Part shown: piece by piece, positions 33,821 through 42,779 of the stretch
Numbering within the stretch: position 1 is the first letter of the stretch
Layout: each line of letters opens with the position of its first letter
Assembly: GCF_002843385.1 (NCBI RefSeq)
Contig: NZ_MVDE01000037.1
Coordinates: forward strand, 1 to 48,756
Length of the DNA stretch: 48,756 nt
Direction: 5' to 3'
From: Labilibaculum manganireducens
GTDB lineage: Bacteria; Bacteroidota; Bacteroidia; Bacteroidales; Marinifilaceae
Translations under genes and position numbers: made by a program
Notes under the pieces: generated by a model
Seen by the model: only the letters and a program-made list of their open reading frames with translations
What the model was told of the DNA's origin: nothing
Databases searched by the model: none

Positions 33821-34079
33821 ACTTTATTTCAACGGTAAAGATATAAATATTAATGAATCTACAAATGTGTATGTGTGATGACAAAAAAAATGATGCAAAG
33901 CTTCATTATTCTATTAAGAATGGGGTTTCTATAGAAAGCCTGCGGTCTTATAGTATTTAAAATGGAAACGATTGTGTTCTAAATGAAAAGAGAACTGAAT
34001 TTATTTTGTAATTTATAATTAGTTTGATTAAAAAAAAGAATTCCTTGCTATATTTATAAGCTTATTAAATGAGGCTAAT
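33821..34079. other. Divergent intergenic region moco leader / CDF transporter
   Basis: Holds the start of the moco leader transcript (leftward) and the upstream region of the transporter gene (rightward). No exact TTTG/TAnnTTTG pair was found on either strand. The sequence TTTCTATAGAAAG (around 33928) is a short palindrome of unknown use. Confidence 0.35.
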
Positions 34080-35015
34080 ATGGGAAAAGGGAATCATGGA
34101 CATGCGCATCACGATCATAGTGATTTAAAAGGGCGAAATTTGGGAATTGCAATTCTACTGAATATAGGAATTACAGTTGCTCAGGTTATAGGAGGATTTA
34201 TGTCGGGCAGCTTGGCTCTTTTGTCTGATGCCATGCATAATTTTAGTGATGTTCTTGCTTTAATCATAAGTTGGTTTGCAAGTAAATTATCGAGTCGTAA
34301 ACAAACCGCAAAACAAACATTCGGATATAAAAGGGCTGAGATATTAGCCGCTTTGTTTAATTCAATATCTTTAGCTGTAATCGCATTTTTTCTTTTAAAG
34401 GAAGCTGTCCAGCGGATTTCAGAACCTCAGGAAATTGAATCAGGATTGGTGATGATTCTGGGAGGATTGTCAATTCTATTGAATTTGCTTAGCATGTTAT
34501 TGGTAAAGAAGGATGCTAAGGATAATATTAATATGCGATCGGCTTATTTGCATTTGTTATCGGATATGATATCATCGGTTGCAGTGGTATTGGGAGGATT
34601 GGCAATGTATCTTTGGGAAATTTCGTGGATCGATAGTGTACTTTCAATACTCATTGCGCTCTATTTGGTTTATTCGAGTTGGGGCTTGGTAAAGGAAAGT
34701 ATCCGTATCCTTATGCAGTTTGCTCCTGTGCATCTCAATCTGGACAAAATTCTTCTGAAAGTTAAAGAGCTGGAGGAAATTGAAAATATGCATCATGTGC
34801 ACCTATGGCAACTGGATGATAAACAGATTAATCTTGAAGCTCACATTAGTTTTAGAAACGATATCAATTTGAGTGAAGTAAGTGAGGTGCTGCATAAATT
34901 GGAACATATGTTTCAAGACGAATTTGAAATTAATCATGTTACACTTCAGCCGGAAATAAATGGTTTTTGCGAAGATGAGAGTGTTGTAAGTCAGGAAAGA
35001 AAACATACGCATTAG
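34080..35015 (+). CDS. Cation diffusion facilitator (zinc/cobalt efflux, CzcD-like)
   Basis: 311-aa inner-membrane metal/proton antiporter. His-rich N-terminus (HGHAHHDHSD), six membrane helices, and the metal sites DAMHNFSDV (helix 2) and HLLSDMISS (helix 5), the HxxxD pattern of zinc-transporting members. A cytoplasmic C-terminal domain (MHHVHLWQLDDKQINLEAHI) is normal for the family. Substrate zinc is likely from the HD-HD site. Convergent with the HAD phosphatase gene. Confidence 0.93.
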   Translation: MGKGNHGHAHHDHSDLKGRNLGIAILLNIGITVAQVIGGFMSGSLALLSDAMHNFSDVLALIISWFASKLSSRKQTAKQTFGYKRAEILAALFNSISLAVIAFFLLKEAVQRISEPQEIESGLVMILGGLSILLNLLSMLLVKKDAKDNINMRSAYLHLLSDMISSVAVVLGGLAMYLWEISWIDSVLSILIALYLVYSSWGLVKESIRILMQFAPVHLNLDKILLKVKELEEIENMHHVHLWQLDDKQINLEAHISFRNDINLSEVSEVLHKLEHMFQDEFEINHVTLQPEINGFCEDESVVSQERKHTH

Positions 35016-35041
35016 CCTATTTTCTTTCCCGATTTAATATC

Positions 35042-35692
35042 TTAATTGAATGAATTAAGCAAGTCCATTGGGTTTTCGACAAGGATTTTTGCTCCGTTTT
35101 CAAGTAATTCTTCCATGTCGCGGAAACCCCATAAAACGCCTGCTGCGTACATTCCCGAGTTTTCTGCTGTCTGCATATCAACGCCCGAATCACCGACATA
35201 CATCATTTCTTCAGGAGCAATGCGCATTCTTGTACTAATAAGTATTGCTCCTTTAGGATTTGGTTTTCTTGGAATATCACCACCTGCACCAATTACCATT
35301 TCGAGTGTCCAGTCAGCGAGTAAAACATTCACTACTTTCTGAGTTAACTCATTGGCTTTGTTCGAGAATATGCCAATTTTAATATCTCTTTTCTGCAGTT
35401 CGGTAAGAAGTTCTGCAATACCGGGATACAAACAAGTTTTAGTAATGCAGTTTTCATCATAAACAATCATCATCCTGTTAAAGCAGGCTTCTAATATAGA
35501 TTCATCATTTACAGAATCGGGCAGGGCATTTTCAACCAGAGCTTTCAGTCCGCGGCCAACAAATGTTTTGTACGTATCATAGTCATGTGTTGGAAATCCT
35601 TTTTCTGCTAAAACAACATTCATTGAATCGGCAATGTCTTCAATTGAATTGGCCAGTGTGCCATCAAGGTCAAAAACTACTCCTTTTATCAT
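35042..35692 (-). CDS. HAD hydrolase, phosphoglycolate phosphatase-like
   Basis: 216-aa phosphatase of the HAD superfamily. Start at ATG 35692 puts the catalytic motif FDLDGTLANS at residues 7-16; upstream in-frame residues are hydrophobic and unlikely. Motif II is IGIFSNKAN, motif III KPNPKGAI and motif IV YVGDSGVDMQTAENSG. The cap-domain segment FVGRGLKALVENALPD is Gph-like. The natural substrate could be phosphoglycolate or pyrophosphate; family level is secure. Confidence 0.88.
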   Translation of the reverse strand: MIKGVVFDLDGTLANSIEDIADSMNVVLAEKGFPTHDYDTYKTFVGRGLKALVENALPDSVNDESILEACFNRMMIVYDENCITKTCLYPGIAELLTELQKRDIKIGIFSNKANELTQKVVNVLLADWTLEMVIGAGGDIPRKPNPKGAILISTRMRIAPEEMMYVGDSGVDMQTAENSGMYAAGVLWGFRDMEELLENGAKILVENPMDLLNSFN

Positions 35693-35784
35693 TACAATCT
35701 GTATTAAGTTTAAGAAGTACAAATATTGTAAACTCAGGTTAAGTATGCAAAGGGAATCTAATAAAAATTGAGCATAAAAAAAGC

Positions 35785-35808
35785 AGTTAATTAGAATTCC
35801 AATTAACT
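35785..35808 (-). terminator. Terminator after exported hypothetical gene
   Basis: Minus-strand stem AGTTAATT (35808-35801) with AATTAACT (35792-35785), extendable to 12 bp with AAGT/GCTT, followed by TTTTTTT on the minus strand. It is about 20 nt after the stop at 35830. Confidence 0.8.
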
Positions 35809-35829
35809 ACTTAAGCTCTAAAGTTTTAT

Positions 35830-36561
35830 TTATCTAATGATGGTTCTTAATTCAGCATTGTAATCATTGGTAATATCCATCCATTCATTGAACATGTTTT
35901 GCCATGATCCTTCTCCGTATAGTTTTTCAAACTCTTTTTTAAATCCACTATCCGAAGACCAATCGGCATAGCTTTTAAAATCCCATATCATTCCAACATC
36001 CGCACTTTCGCTTGTATGTAATGGGTTGTTGAAAATTAGAAATGCAAATCCTAATTTCTCCGATGTTTTCATTAATTTTTCAGCAAGTGCTTCAAAACGG
36101 TAATACTGTCCTCTTTTCAGATCGATTGCCCAGGCTTCATAATACTTGGCATTCATTAAAATTTCTTTTCCAAAAGATAATTTCGGGTTGTAATTCCAAA
36201 GATTGATTGGACCATATTTTTGAACCAGAGGTTCTACTGTTTTATCCCAATCGTCCTCATGACCATTTTCTTTTGCCGGGCGGGTATCCAGAGCAGCATA
36301 TGTTGTGGGACCCATAATCCAAACATACCAGCCGGCTTTATCACCGTATTCAACTTTTCGTAAACCTGCCACATAATCACCTTTTGGATGAAATTTTTCA
36401 TTGTGAGCTTTAATTGCTTTTTCGAACTCATCAGCCATTCCTTTTTTTGGCAGAATGTAAACACTTTCAACAACTGTTTTCTCTGCTTTCTCATTGGTTT
36501 GTGCTGTAACAGCAAAACTGAAACATAAAGCAATTGCTAAACCAATTATTCTCTTTCTCAT
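35830..36561 (-). CDS. Exported protein of unknown function
   Basis: 243-aa protein with a signal peptide (KRIIGLAIALCFSFAVTAQ). The mature domain begins VVESVYILPKKGMADEFEKAIKAHNEKF and is rich in aromatic residues, resembling a duplicated ferredoxin-like alpha/beta barrel (a second part is YRFEALAEKLMKTSEKLGFAF...DVGMIWDFKSYADWS). No active-site motif is recognised. Monocistronic, with its own terminator. Confidence 0.7.
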   Translation of the reverse strand: MRKRIIGLAIALCFSFAVTAQTNEKAEKTVVESVYILPKKGMADEFEKAIKAHNEKFHPKGDYVAGLRKVEYGDKAGWYVWIMGPTTYAALDTRPAKENGHEDDWDKTVEPLVQKYGPINLWNYNPKLSFGKEILMNAKYYEAWAIDLKRGQYYRFEALAEKLMKTSEKLGFAFLIFNNPLHTSESADVGMIWDFKSYADWSSDSGFKKEFEKLYGEGSWQNMFNEWMDITNDYNAELRTIIR

Positions 36562-36837
36562 GATAATATTGTTTTGGTGAATAAAGACTTAATTTACAAT
36601 TTTATTTAGAATAATTCTAATTAAAATTTATTAAACATCTAATATTGAGGGTGTAATGGGTATTTTGTTTTTAGTTCTAATTGAGGAGGAATCACAATGA
36701 AAATTGTTGGAATTGTATTTCTGCAAAAGCAAAAAAAGGAAGAATAATATCGTTTGCATTGGGTTGCAGCATTATTATTGGGCAATAAAATTTGAAAGAA
36801 TCCTTTTGAAATGATACAGATAAGAAAAAAAAAAGCA

Positions 36838-36845
36838 TATATTTG
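36838..36845 (+). promoter_or_regulatory. -7 box upstream of the thr leader
   Basis: TATATTTG fits TAnnTTTG, the Bacteroidota -7 element. A TTTG exists at 36805-36808 but at 29 nt is too far for the usual spacing, so the -33 element is weak or missing. Start would be near 36852, about 50 nt before the leader ORF. Confidence 0.55.
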
Positions 36846-36903
36846 AAACTCTTAAAGATGAGGAATAGCTTTTTTGAAACAGATAAATAACATAGCGATT
36901 GAA

Positions 36904-36999
36904 ATGAACATGTTGGGAACCAGCATGGGAATGTCTATGTCTGAAACTTCTATTTGTACTATTCCTACGATAATCACAACTACAACCACAACCCTTTAG
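36904..36999 (+). CDS. thrL: Threonine operon leader peptide (31 aa)
   Basis: ORF of 31 codons, ATG 36904 to TAG 36997-36999. Its product contains ten Thr, of which six are consecutive (codons 25-30: ACA ACT ACA ACC ACA ACC), five Met among the first twelve residues and four Ile. It lies 215 bp before thrA and its last Thr codons form the 5' half of a terminator-like hairpin. This is the design of an amino-acid attenuator: scarcity of charged tRNA-Thr stalls the ribosome and changes the downstream RNA fold. Met and Ile, the other products of the homoserine branch, may also be sensed. Confidence 0.85.
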   Translation: MNMLGTSMGMSMSETSICTIPTIITTTTTTL

Positions 37000-37015
37000 G
37001 GGGTTGAATTTTTAC
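36989..37015 (+). terminator. Attenuator hairpin overlapping the end of thrL
   Basis: CAACCC (36989-36994) pairs with GGGTTG (37001-37006) around a 6-nt loop that contains the TAG stop, followed by AATTTTTAC. The 5' arm consists of the final Thr codons, so a ribosome stalled there would cover it and block the hairpin. Further downstream GGGTA/TACC (37055-37069 area) and TAACT/AGTTA hairpins could be alternative pairings; I could not decide the antiterminator by eye. Confidence 0.6.
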
Positions 37016-37214
37016 ATATCGCCACAGGTGAGTAGTTGATTGCTCAAAAACCATAGGGTATTTTGTACCTTGTATAATAACTGATTATTCAATAGTTAGT
37101 GTTATCGGAGCATTCTTAATAATAAAGCAGAATAACTATTTAACCAAAATTTATATCAACCGATGGACAACCGGACATTTGTACGGAAGGGAATCTATCT
37201 TAAGAAATTAATCA

Positions 37215-39650
37215 ATGAAGGTTTTAAAATTTGGAGGGAGCTCAGTTTCTAATTCAGAAAATTGTAAGCGCGTTCAGGAGATTATTAAAAGGAATTATGC
37301 CAACTGTAAGCAAGTTGTAGTTGTTTCAGCTTTTGGCGGAGTTACCGACGAGCTGGAAAGATGTATTAATCTGGCCAGCAATAGGAATAAAGAATATGAA
37401 AATTCCCTTTTTAAAGTAAAGGAAAGGCATTTTCAAGTAATTAATGAACTTAATTTACCAGCAGAAATAGAATTGGGTACATCAAAGAAATTTGATGAGA
37501 TAGCAGAACTACTTCAAGGGGTTTATCTTTTGGAAGAAATCTCGCAAAAGGTGAAAAATTCCGTAATGGGATCAGGTGAGATATTATCATCTTTAATTTT
37601 TTCAGCCTATTTAAATCAATGTGGGATGAATACTGTGCTTTTCGATTCCAGAGACTTTATCAGAACACAGAATGGCAAAGGAGTATTTCTAAATAGCGAG
37701 CAGACCAATAAGAATTTGGAAGCCGTTAAGGATGTAGAATTTCAAGTTGCTTTGTTTCCCGGTTTTATAGCTTCCGGTCAAAAAGGTGAAATGACATTGC
37801 TTGGGCGTGGCGGATCGGATTACACAGCTTCTATTTTGGCGGCAGGATTAAAATGCAGCGAGTTGGAAATTTGGACTGATGTCAGTGGTATGTTTACTGC
37901 CGATCCAAGATTGGTATCGCAGGCTTTGCCGATTGAGCAAATGTCTTTTCAGGAAGCAATGGAACTTTCTCATTTTGGTGCTAAAGTCATTTATCCTCCA
38001 ACCTTAATTCCGGTATTGCAGAACAAAATAAATGTTCGCATTAAAAATACGTTTGCTCCCGACGAAAAGGGAACTCTGATCACTTCTGCACCTAAAAGTG
38101 AACGTTCAATAGTTCGAGGACTTTCTTCAATCAACAACATTAATTTATTTACTCTTTCGGGCAGTGGAATGGTTGGTATAAGCGGATTTGCATCTCGCTT
38201 TTTCACTTGTTTGGCTCAGAATAAAATTAATGTTGTTCTAATTACTCAGGCTTCATCGGAGCAGAGTATGAGTGTTGGGATTAATGAGGGTGATAGGGCG
38301 TTGGCTATTGAAGCGGTTCGTTCCGAGTTCGAAATGGAAATTAGAATGAACTTGGTAAATGAACCGGCTGTTGAGCAGGATTTGTCAATTGTAGCCGTTG
38401 TTGGTGAGGACATGGGATATACTCCTGGGATTTCAGGAAAAGTATTTAGTGTACTTGGAAGAAACGGAGTGAACATTAGGGCTATGGCTCAGGGCGGTAA
38501 TGAATTAAACATTACTTTCATGGTTCCAACCTTTGATGTAAAAAAAGTATTAAATGTTATTCATGAGGATTTTTTCATCTCAACTCATAAGAAAGTGAAC
38601 CTGTACATTGCAGGAGTAGGTAATGTAGGGGGGAAATTATTGGAATTCATTAAAAATCAATACGATTACCTTCTTGAAGAGAAAGGTTTGCAATTGATTG
38701 TTCGTGCAGTGACCAACAGTCGGAAAATGTGCTTTGCAAAGGATGAAAATATGCTTCAGAATTGGAAGCAGAAATTGGAGGAAGAATCAGAGGTGGCCAA
38801 TTTGCAGGAATTTGTAAAGCGGATGGATCAGGCAAACCTCAGAAATTCTGTGTTTGTAGATATCACCGCAAGCGAAGCTGTAAGTAAGGTGTATCAGCAG
38901 GTTTTGAACTCCACTGTTTCTATTGTGGCATGCAATAAAATTGCAGCTTCATCCGAATTTGATAATTACCTGAGAATTAAGGCGGCTGCAAAAAAGCACA
39001 ATGTGGAATTCATGTTCGAAAGCAATGTTGGAGCTGGATTGCCGGTGATTAGCACAATTAACAGTCTGATTCATACCGGCGACAAAATTGTTGGAATTGA
39101 TGCTGTTGTATCTGGCAGCTTAAACTTTATAATGAATGAGTTTAATAATGGTAAATCGTTTGTTGAAGCGGTGAAAATGGCAATGGAGCAAGGATTTACT
39201 GAACCGGATCCGAAAATCGACCTGAGCGGAATGGATGTATTAAGAAAACTTTTAATATTATCTCGTGAAGCTGGCTACAAGTTAGAGGTGAAGGATGTAG
39301 AGCATGAGCCTATGATCCCATTATCTTGTTTGAATGGAGAGACAGCAGCTGATTTGATCCGCGCTCTCGAAGCTCACAATGATCATTTTGAGGCATGGAG
39401 AACTGTGATGGCTGAAAAAAATATCAGGTACCGTTACATTGCTTCTTTTGCAAATGGCAAAGCCAATGTAAGCCTTAAAGAGGTTACACCCGATCATCCA
39501 TTTTACGATATACATGGTAAGGATAATGTGATTTCGTTAAAAACGAAGTGGTACAGCGATCAGCCATTGATTATTAAAGGCGCCGGAGCCGGAGCAGAAG
39601 TTACAGCTTCGGGAATTTTTGGCGATATCATTAGAATAACCAGCAATTAA
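37215..39650 (+). CDS. thrA: Bifunctional aspartokinase / homoserine dehydrogenase I
   Basis: 811-aa enzyme catalysing the first and third steps of the aspartate pathway. The aspartokinase domain (about 1-290) starts MKVLKFGGSSVSN and includes LLGRGGSDYTASILAAGL. Two ACT domains follow (about 305-460; GMVGISGFASRFFTCLAQNKINVVLITQ and GISGKVFSVLGRNGVNIRAM). The homoserine dehydrogenase domain (about 465-811) has the NAD-binding NLYIAGVGNVGGKLLEF and the active-site stretch FTEPDPKIDLSGMDVLRKL. Length and order agree with ThrA. It is the first structural gene after the leader attenuator. Confidence 0.97.
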   Translation: MKVLKFGGSSVSNSENCKRVQEIIKRNYANCKQVVVVSAFGGVTDELERCINLASNRNKEYENSLFKVKERHFQVINELNLPAEIELGTSKKFDEIAELLQGVYLLEEISQKVKNSVMGSGEILSSLIFSAYLNQCGMNTVLFDSRDFIRTQNGKGVFLNSEQTNKNLEAVKDVEFQVALFPGFIASGQKGEMTLLGRGGSDYTASILAAGLKCSELEIWTDVSGMFTADPRLVSQALPIEQMSFQEAMELSHFGAKVIYPPTLIPVLQNKINVRIKNTFAPDEKGTLITSAPKSERSIVRGLSSINNINLFTLSGSGMVGISGFASRFFTCLAQNKINVVLITQASSEQSMSVGINEGDRALAIEAVRSEFEMEIRMNLVNEPAVEQDLSIVAVVGEDMGYTPGISGKVFSVLGRNGVNIRAMAQGGNELNITFMVPTFDVKKVLNVIHEDFFISTHKKVNLYIAGVGNVGGKLLEFIKNQYDYLLEEKGLQLIVRAVTNSRKMCFAKDENMLQNWKQKLEEESEVANLQEFVKRMDQANLRNSVFVDITASEAVSKVYQQVLNSTVSIVACNKIAASSEFDNYLRIKAAAKKHNVEFMFESNVGAGLPVISTINSLIHTGDKIVGIDAVVSGSLNFIMNEFNNGKSFVEAVKMAMEQGFTEPDPKIDLSGMDVLRKLLILSREAGYKLEVKDVEHEPMIPLSCLNGETAADLIRALEAHNDHFEAWRTVMAEKNIRYRYIASFANGKANVSLKEVTPDHPFYDIHGKDNVISLKTKWYSDQPLIIKGAGAGAEVTASGIFGDIIRITSN

Positions 39651-39675
39651 TTACCAACAAAGAAAATTGAATAAC

Positions 39676-40602
39676 ATGTCAGATAGTGTGAAAGTTTTTG
39701 CTCCGGGTAGCGTTTCCAACGTTGGTTGTGGGTTCGATATATTAGGATTTGCCATCGATGGGGTGGGCGATGAAATGATTCTTACCAAAAATGACCAGAA
39801 TAAAATAATTATACAAACAGTAAAGGATTATGAGGATCTTCCTACTGATCCAAAGAAAAATGTTGCAGGTGTCGCCATTCAGGCTTTATTGGATGATTTG
39901 GAAAGCAATCAGGGGTTTGATGTTGAGATGATTAAAAATATTAAGCCCGGAAGTGGAATCGGATCTAGTGCGGCAAGTGCGGCAGGTGCGGTTGTTGCAG
40001 TAAATGAATTGTTGGGTAAGCCATATACAAGAATGCAACTGGTTGATTTTGCCATGAAAGGTGAGGAGGTTGCTTCGGGTGATGTTCATGCTGACAATGT
40101 TGCTCCTGCAACACTTGGTGGTTTTTGTCTGATTCGAGGATACAATCCTCTGGATGTAATTCATATTCAGCCACCGGCAGATTTATGGTGTGCTGTTATT
40201 CATCCACAAATTGAAATCAAGACCAAAGAAGCGCGGGAAATATTGTCTCCCCAAATTCCTCTAAAAAAGGCAATTCGTCAGTGGGGAAATGTGGCAGGCT
40301 TAATGGCCGGACTTTATACCGCAGATTATGATTTGATCGGACGTTCTCTTGAAGATCATATAGTAGAGCCGCAAAGGAAGGTGCTGATACCTGAATTTGA
40401 TGAATTGAAACTGTCCGTAATGGAAGCAGGAGCATTGGGTTGCAGTATTTCCGGATCAGGACCATCGGTATTTGCATTGGCAAATGGAAAGGAGTCTGCA
40501 GATGTTATTGCTGCTGCTATGGATACAGTCTATAAACGTACCGGTTTGGATTACAAAATATACGTGTCCAAAGTAAGTGAAGGTGGAGTGAAAATTCTGT
40601 AA
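39676..40602 (+). CDS. thrB: Homoserine kinase
   Basis: 308-aa GHMP kinase phosphorylating homoserine. Motif 1 is FAPGSVSNVGCGFDILGFA, the ATP loop is KPGSGIGSSAASAAGAVVAVNELLG (quoted to its key part, GSGIGSSAAS), and motif 3 is LGCSISGSGPSVFAL. Start at ATG 39676 fits; the TTG at 39667 only adds three residues. Lies 25 bp after thrA. Confidence 0.97.
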   Translation: MSDSVKVFAPGSVSNVGCGFDILGFAIDGVGDEMILTKNDQNKIIIQTVKDYEDLPTDPKKNVAGVAIQALLDDLESNQGFDVEMIKNIKPGSGIGSSAASAAGAVVAVNELLGKPYTRMQLVDFAMKGEEVASGDVHADNVAPATLGGFCLIRGYNPLDVIHIQPPADLWCAVIHPQIEIKTKEAREILSPQIPLKKAIRQWGNVAGLMAGLYTADYDLIGRSLEDHIVEPQRKVLIPEFDELKLSVMEAGALGCSISGSGPSVFALANGKESADVIAAAMDTVYKRTGLDYKIYVSKVSEGGVKIL

Positions 40603-40667
40603 CAGGAAGTAATTAGTTAAAAAATCGAATAGATTTTGATTCAGGAACTTGAAGAAAGGATAGACTT

Positions 40668-41963
40668 GTGAAATACTTTAGTACAAATAATAAAGATATA
40701 CGTTATAGCTTTAAGGAAGCTGTAATAAAAGGGCTTGCGCCGGATAACGGTTTGTTTTTCCCGGTTTCAATACCAAAGTTGGAAGATGAATTCTTTCAAC
40801 GATTGACAGAATTAAGTTTGCCTGAAATTGGATATGAAGTGGCTAAACACTTCGTTGGTGACGACATTTCCGATTCTGATTTGAGGGAAATTACCGAAGA
40901 GGTACTTAATTTCCCGATCCCAGTTGTGCCGATAGAAGATGGTGTTAACACTTTAGAGCTGTTTCACGGACCAACTTGCGCATTTAAAGATGTAGGTGCC
41001 AGGTTCATGTCCCGATGTCTGAGTGCTTTCGCAAAGCAGAATCAGGAAGAGGTAACCATTTTGGTTGCAACATCAGGAGATACGGGCAGTGCAGTTGCCA
41101 ATGGGTTTTTAGGTGTCGAGGGTGTAAAGGTGATTATATTATATCCTGCCGGAAAGGTGAGTAAGATTCAAGAGCAGCAATTAACCACTATGGGACAAAA
41201 CATCACAGCTCTTGAGGTTGACGGCACTTTTGATGATTGTCAGGCATTGGTAAAAACCGCTTTTGGAGATGCTGATTTGAATGCAGAATTGAGTTTGACT
41301 TCGGCAAATTCTATAAATATTGCTCGCTTGTTACCGCAAAGTTTTTACTATTTCTACGCTTGGGCACAATTGCAGCCAACAGATAAAAAAGTTGTGTTTT
41401 CAGTTCCCAGCGGGAATTATGGAAATCTTACAGGAGGATTGCTGGCAAAACAAATGGGATTGCCAATCGATTCATTTATTGCATCAGCAAATACAAACAA
41501 GGTTGTACCGGATTATTTAAGTTCCGGGAAATATGAGCCTAAAGCTTCTGTTCAAACCATATCAAATGCTATGGATGTTGGAGCTCCAAGTAATTTTGCT
41601 CGTATGATGGAATTGTATCAGGAGAAACATTTTGACATTGTTAAGGATGTAAAGGGAGCGTGGTTTTCAGATGAGGAAACTCAAGAGGCAATAGCAGATG
41701 TATATAGTAGGAATAAGTACATTCTTGATCCACATGGTGCCGTTGGATATCTGGGTTTGAAAAGATACTTAAATACGGATAGTGAGGTAGGTGTTTTTTT
41801 GGAAACAGCGCACCCGGCAAAATTTAAGGATACAGTTGAAAAGGTACTTAATACTGAAATAAGAGTTCCGGATTATCTTCAGCAGTGTTTGGGAAAAGAA
41901 AAAAAGAGTATTTTAATAAGTAAGGATTTTTCAGAGTTTAAAAGCTTCCTTTTGCTTAAATAG
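40668..41963 (+). CDS. thrC: Threonine synthase
   Basis: 431-aa PLP enzyme that makes threonine from O-phosphohomoserine. It begins at a GTG codon (KYFSTNNKDIRYSFKEAV is the normal ThrC N-terminus). The PLP-binding Lys is in HGPTCAFKDVGARFMSR; PLP phosphate contacts are in VATSGDTGSAVANGF and VPSGNYGNLTGG. It lies 65 bp after thrB and completes the thrABC operon. Confidence 0.97.
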   Translation: MKYFSTNNKDIRYSFKEAVIKGLAPDNGLFFPVSIPKLEDEFFQRLTELSLPEIGYEVAKHFVGDDISDSDLREITEEVLNFPIPVVPIEDGVNTLELFHGPTCAFKDVGARFMSRCLSAFAKQNQEEVTILVATSGDTGSAVANGFLGVEGVKVIILYPAGKVSKIQEQQLTTMGQNITALEVDGTFDDCQALVKTAFGDADLNAELSLTSANSINIARLLPQSFYYFYAWAQLQPTDKKVVFSVPSGNYGNLTGGLLAKQMGLPIDSFIASANTNKVVPDYLSSGKYEPKASVQTISNAMDVGAPSNFARMMELYQEKHFDIVKDVKGAWFSDEETQEAIADVYSRNKYILDPHGAVGYLGLKRYLNTDSEVGVFLETAHPAKFKDTVEKVLNTEIRVPDYLQQCLGKEKKSILISKDFSEFKSFLLLK

Positions 41964-41972
41964 GATCTCCCG

Positions 41973-42006
41973 AAAGGCTGTCATTATTTATGAACAGCCT
42001 TTTGTT
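41973..42006 (+). terminator. Terminator of thrABC
   Basis: AAAGGCTGT (41973-41981) pairs with ACAGCCTTT (41994-42002), with additional CAT/ATG pairing in the loop; followed by TGTTT. About 10 nt after the thrC stop. Confidence 0.88.
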
Positions 42007-42350
42007 TCCAATCATCTTATAATGATGCATATCATTGTGTAATACATTTTAATGAAATATACAGGAGATTGTGATGATGGTTTTATATTCTTTAAATCTA
42101 ATTATAGTGCTGAATATTAGTTGTTTGTGTGTGTGATGTTGAGGTTTAGGTTTATTGTTGGCATGTCATATTAAATGTTAGTGAATAAAGCATTTTAGTA
42201 AATCAGTTAAATAAGAAAGACCTTTAAATAGAGTTATGATTTAATTCACATTCTTCTCTTTATTGTTTACGGGGAATAGCTTGAAAATTTATAGTTTTAT
42301 TATGTTTCGATCTTTGAAAGGTTAAATTTCTTATTTTTTCTTATCGGAAA
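42007..42350. other. Intergenic region upstream of HU
   Basis: AT-rich, without coding character. Contains the HU promoter at its right border; otherwise I see nothing in it. Confidence 0.5.
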
Positions 42351-42381
42351 TTTGCAAACCATCAGAAATCCTTTATATTTG
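42351..42381 (+). promoter_or_regulatory. Promoter of the HU gene
   Basis: TTTG (42351-42354), 19-nt spacer, TATATTTG (42374-42381): an exact Bacteroidota sigma-ABfr promoter. Transcription would begin near 42388, giving a 5' UTR of about 45 nt that is A-rich, with no Shine-Dalgarno sequence. Confidence 0.88.
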
Positions 42382-42432
42382 TATATGATTCAAATTTAAA
42401 AGCAATTTTTAACCCTAAAATTTTATAAAGTT

Positions 42433-42705
42433 ATGAACAAAGCTCAATTAATTGATGCAATTGCAAGCAAAGCTGGTTTGACTAAAGCTGATTCTAAAAA
42501 AGCATTAGATGCTTTCATTGAAACTACTACTGAGGCATTAAAAAGTGATGATAGAGTAGCACTAGTAGGATTTGGTTCATTTTCTGTTTCTAAGCGTGAT
42601 GCTAGAACCGGTAGAAATCCTCAAACTGGTAAACCAATCAATATTCCAGCAAAAAAAGTTATCAAATTTAAGGCTGGTTCTGAATTAGCAGACTCTGTAC
42701 AATAG
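42433..42705 (+). CDS. HU family DNA-binding protein
   Basis: 90-aa histone-like nucleoid protein. The helix [28 protein letters not shown] and the signature [21 protein letters not shown] (HU/IHF motif with the DNA-contacting arm [10 protein letters not shown]) are typical. The strong consensus promoter and single-gene layout agree with an abundant protein. Confidence 0.96.
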   Translation: MNKAQLIDAIASKAGLTKADSKKALDAFIETTTEALKSDDRVALVGFGSFSVSKRDARTGRNPQTGKPINIPAKKVIKFKAGSELADSVQ

Positions 42706-42729
42706 ATAATTGTTGTCAAAAGATGTTAG

Positions 42730-42762
42730 AGGGGGTGTATCAATAATACCTCCTTTTTTTTA
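42730..42762 (+). terminator. Terminator of HU gene
   Basis: AGGGGG-(TG)-TAT (42730-42740) pairs with ATACCTCCT (42746-42754), followed by TTTTTTTT. One bulge and a G-T pair; a typical intrinsic terminator 25 nt after the stop. Confidence 0.85.
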
Positions 42763-42779
42763 TTCCTAATTTTTTGTGG

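Noticed and set aside
36976-36993. Simple ACA/ACC microsatellite
   Set aside because: The repeat is in frame within an ORF starting with ATG, located before thrABC, and forms part of a terminator-like hairpin, so a leader peptide explains it better.
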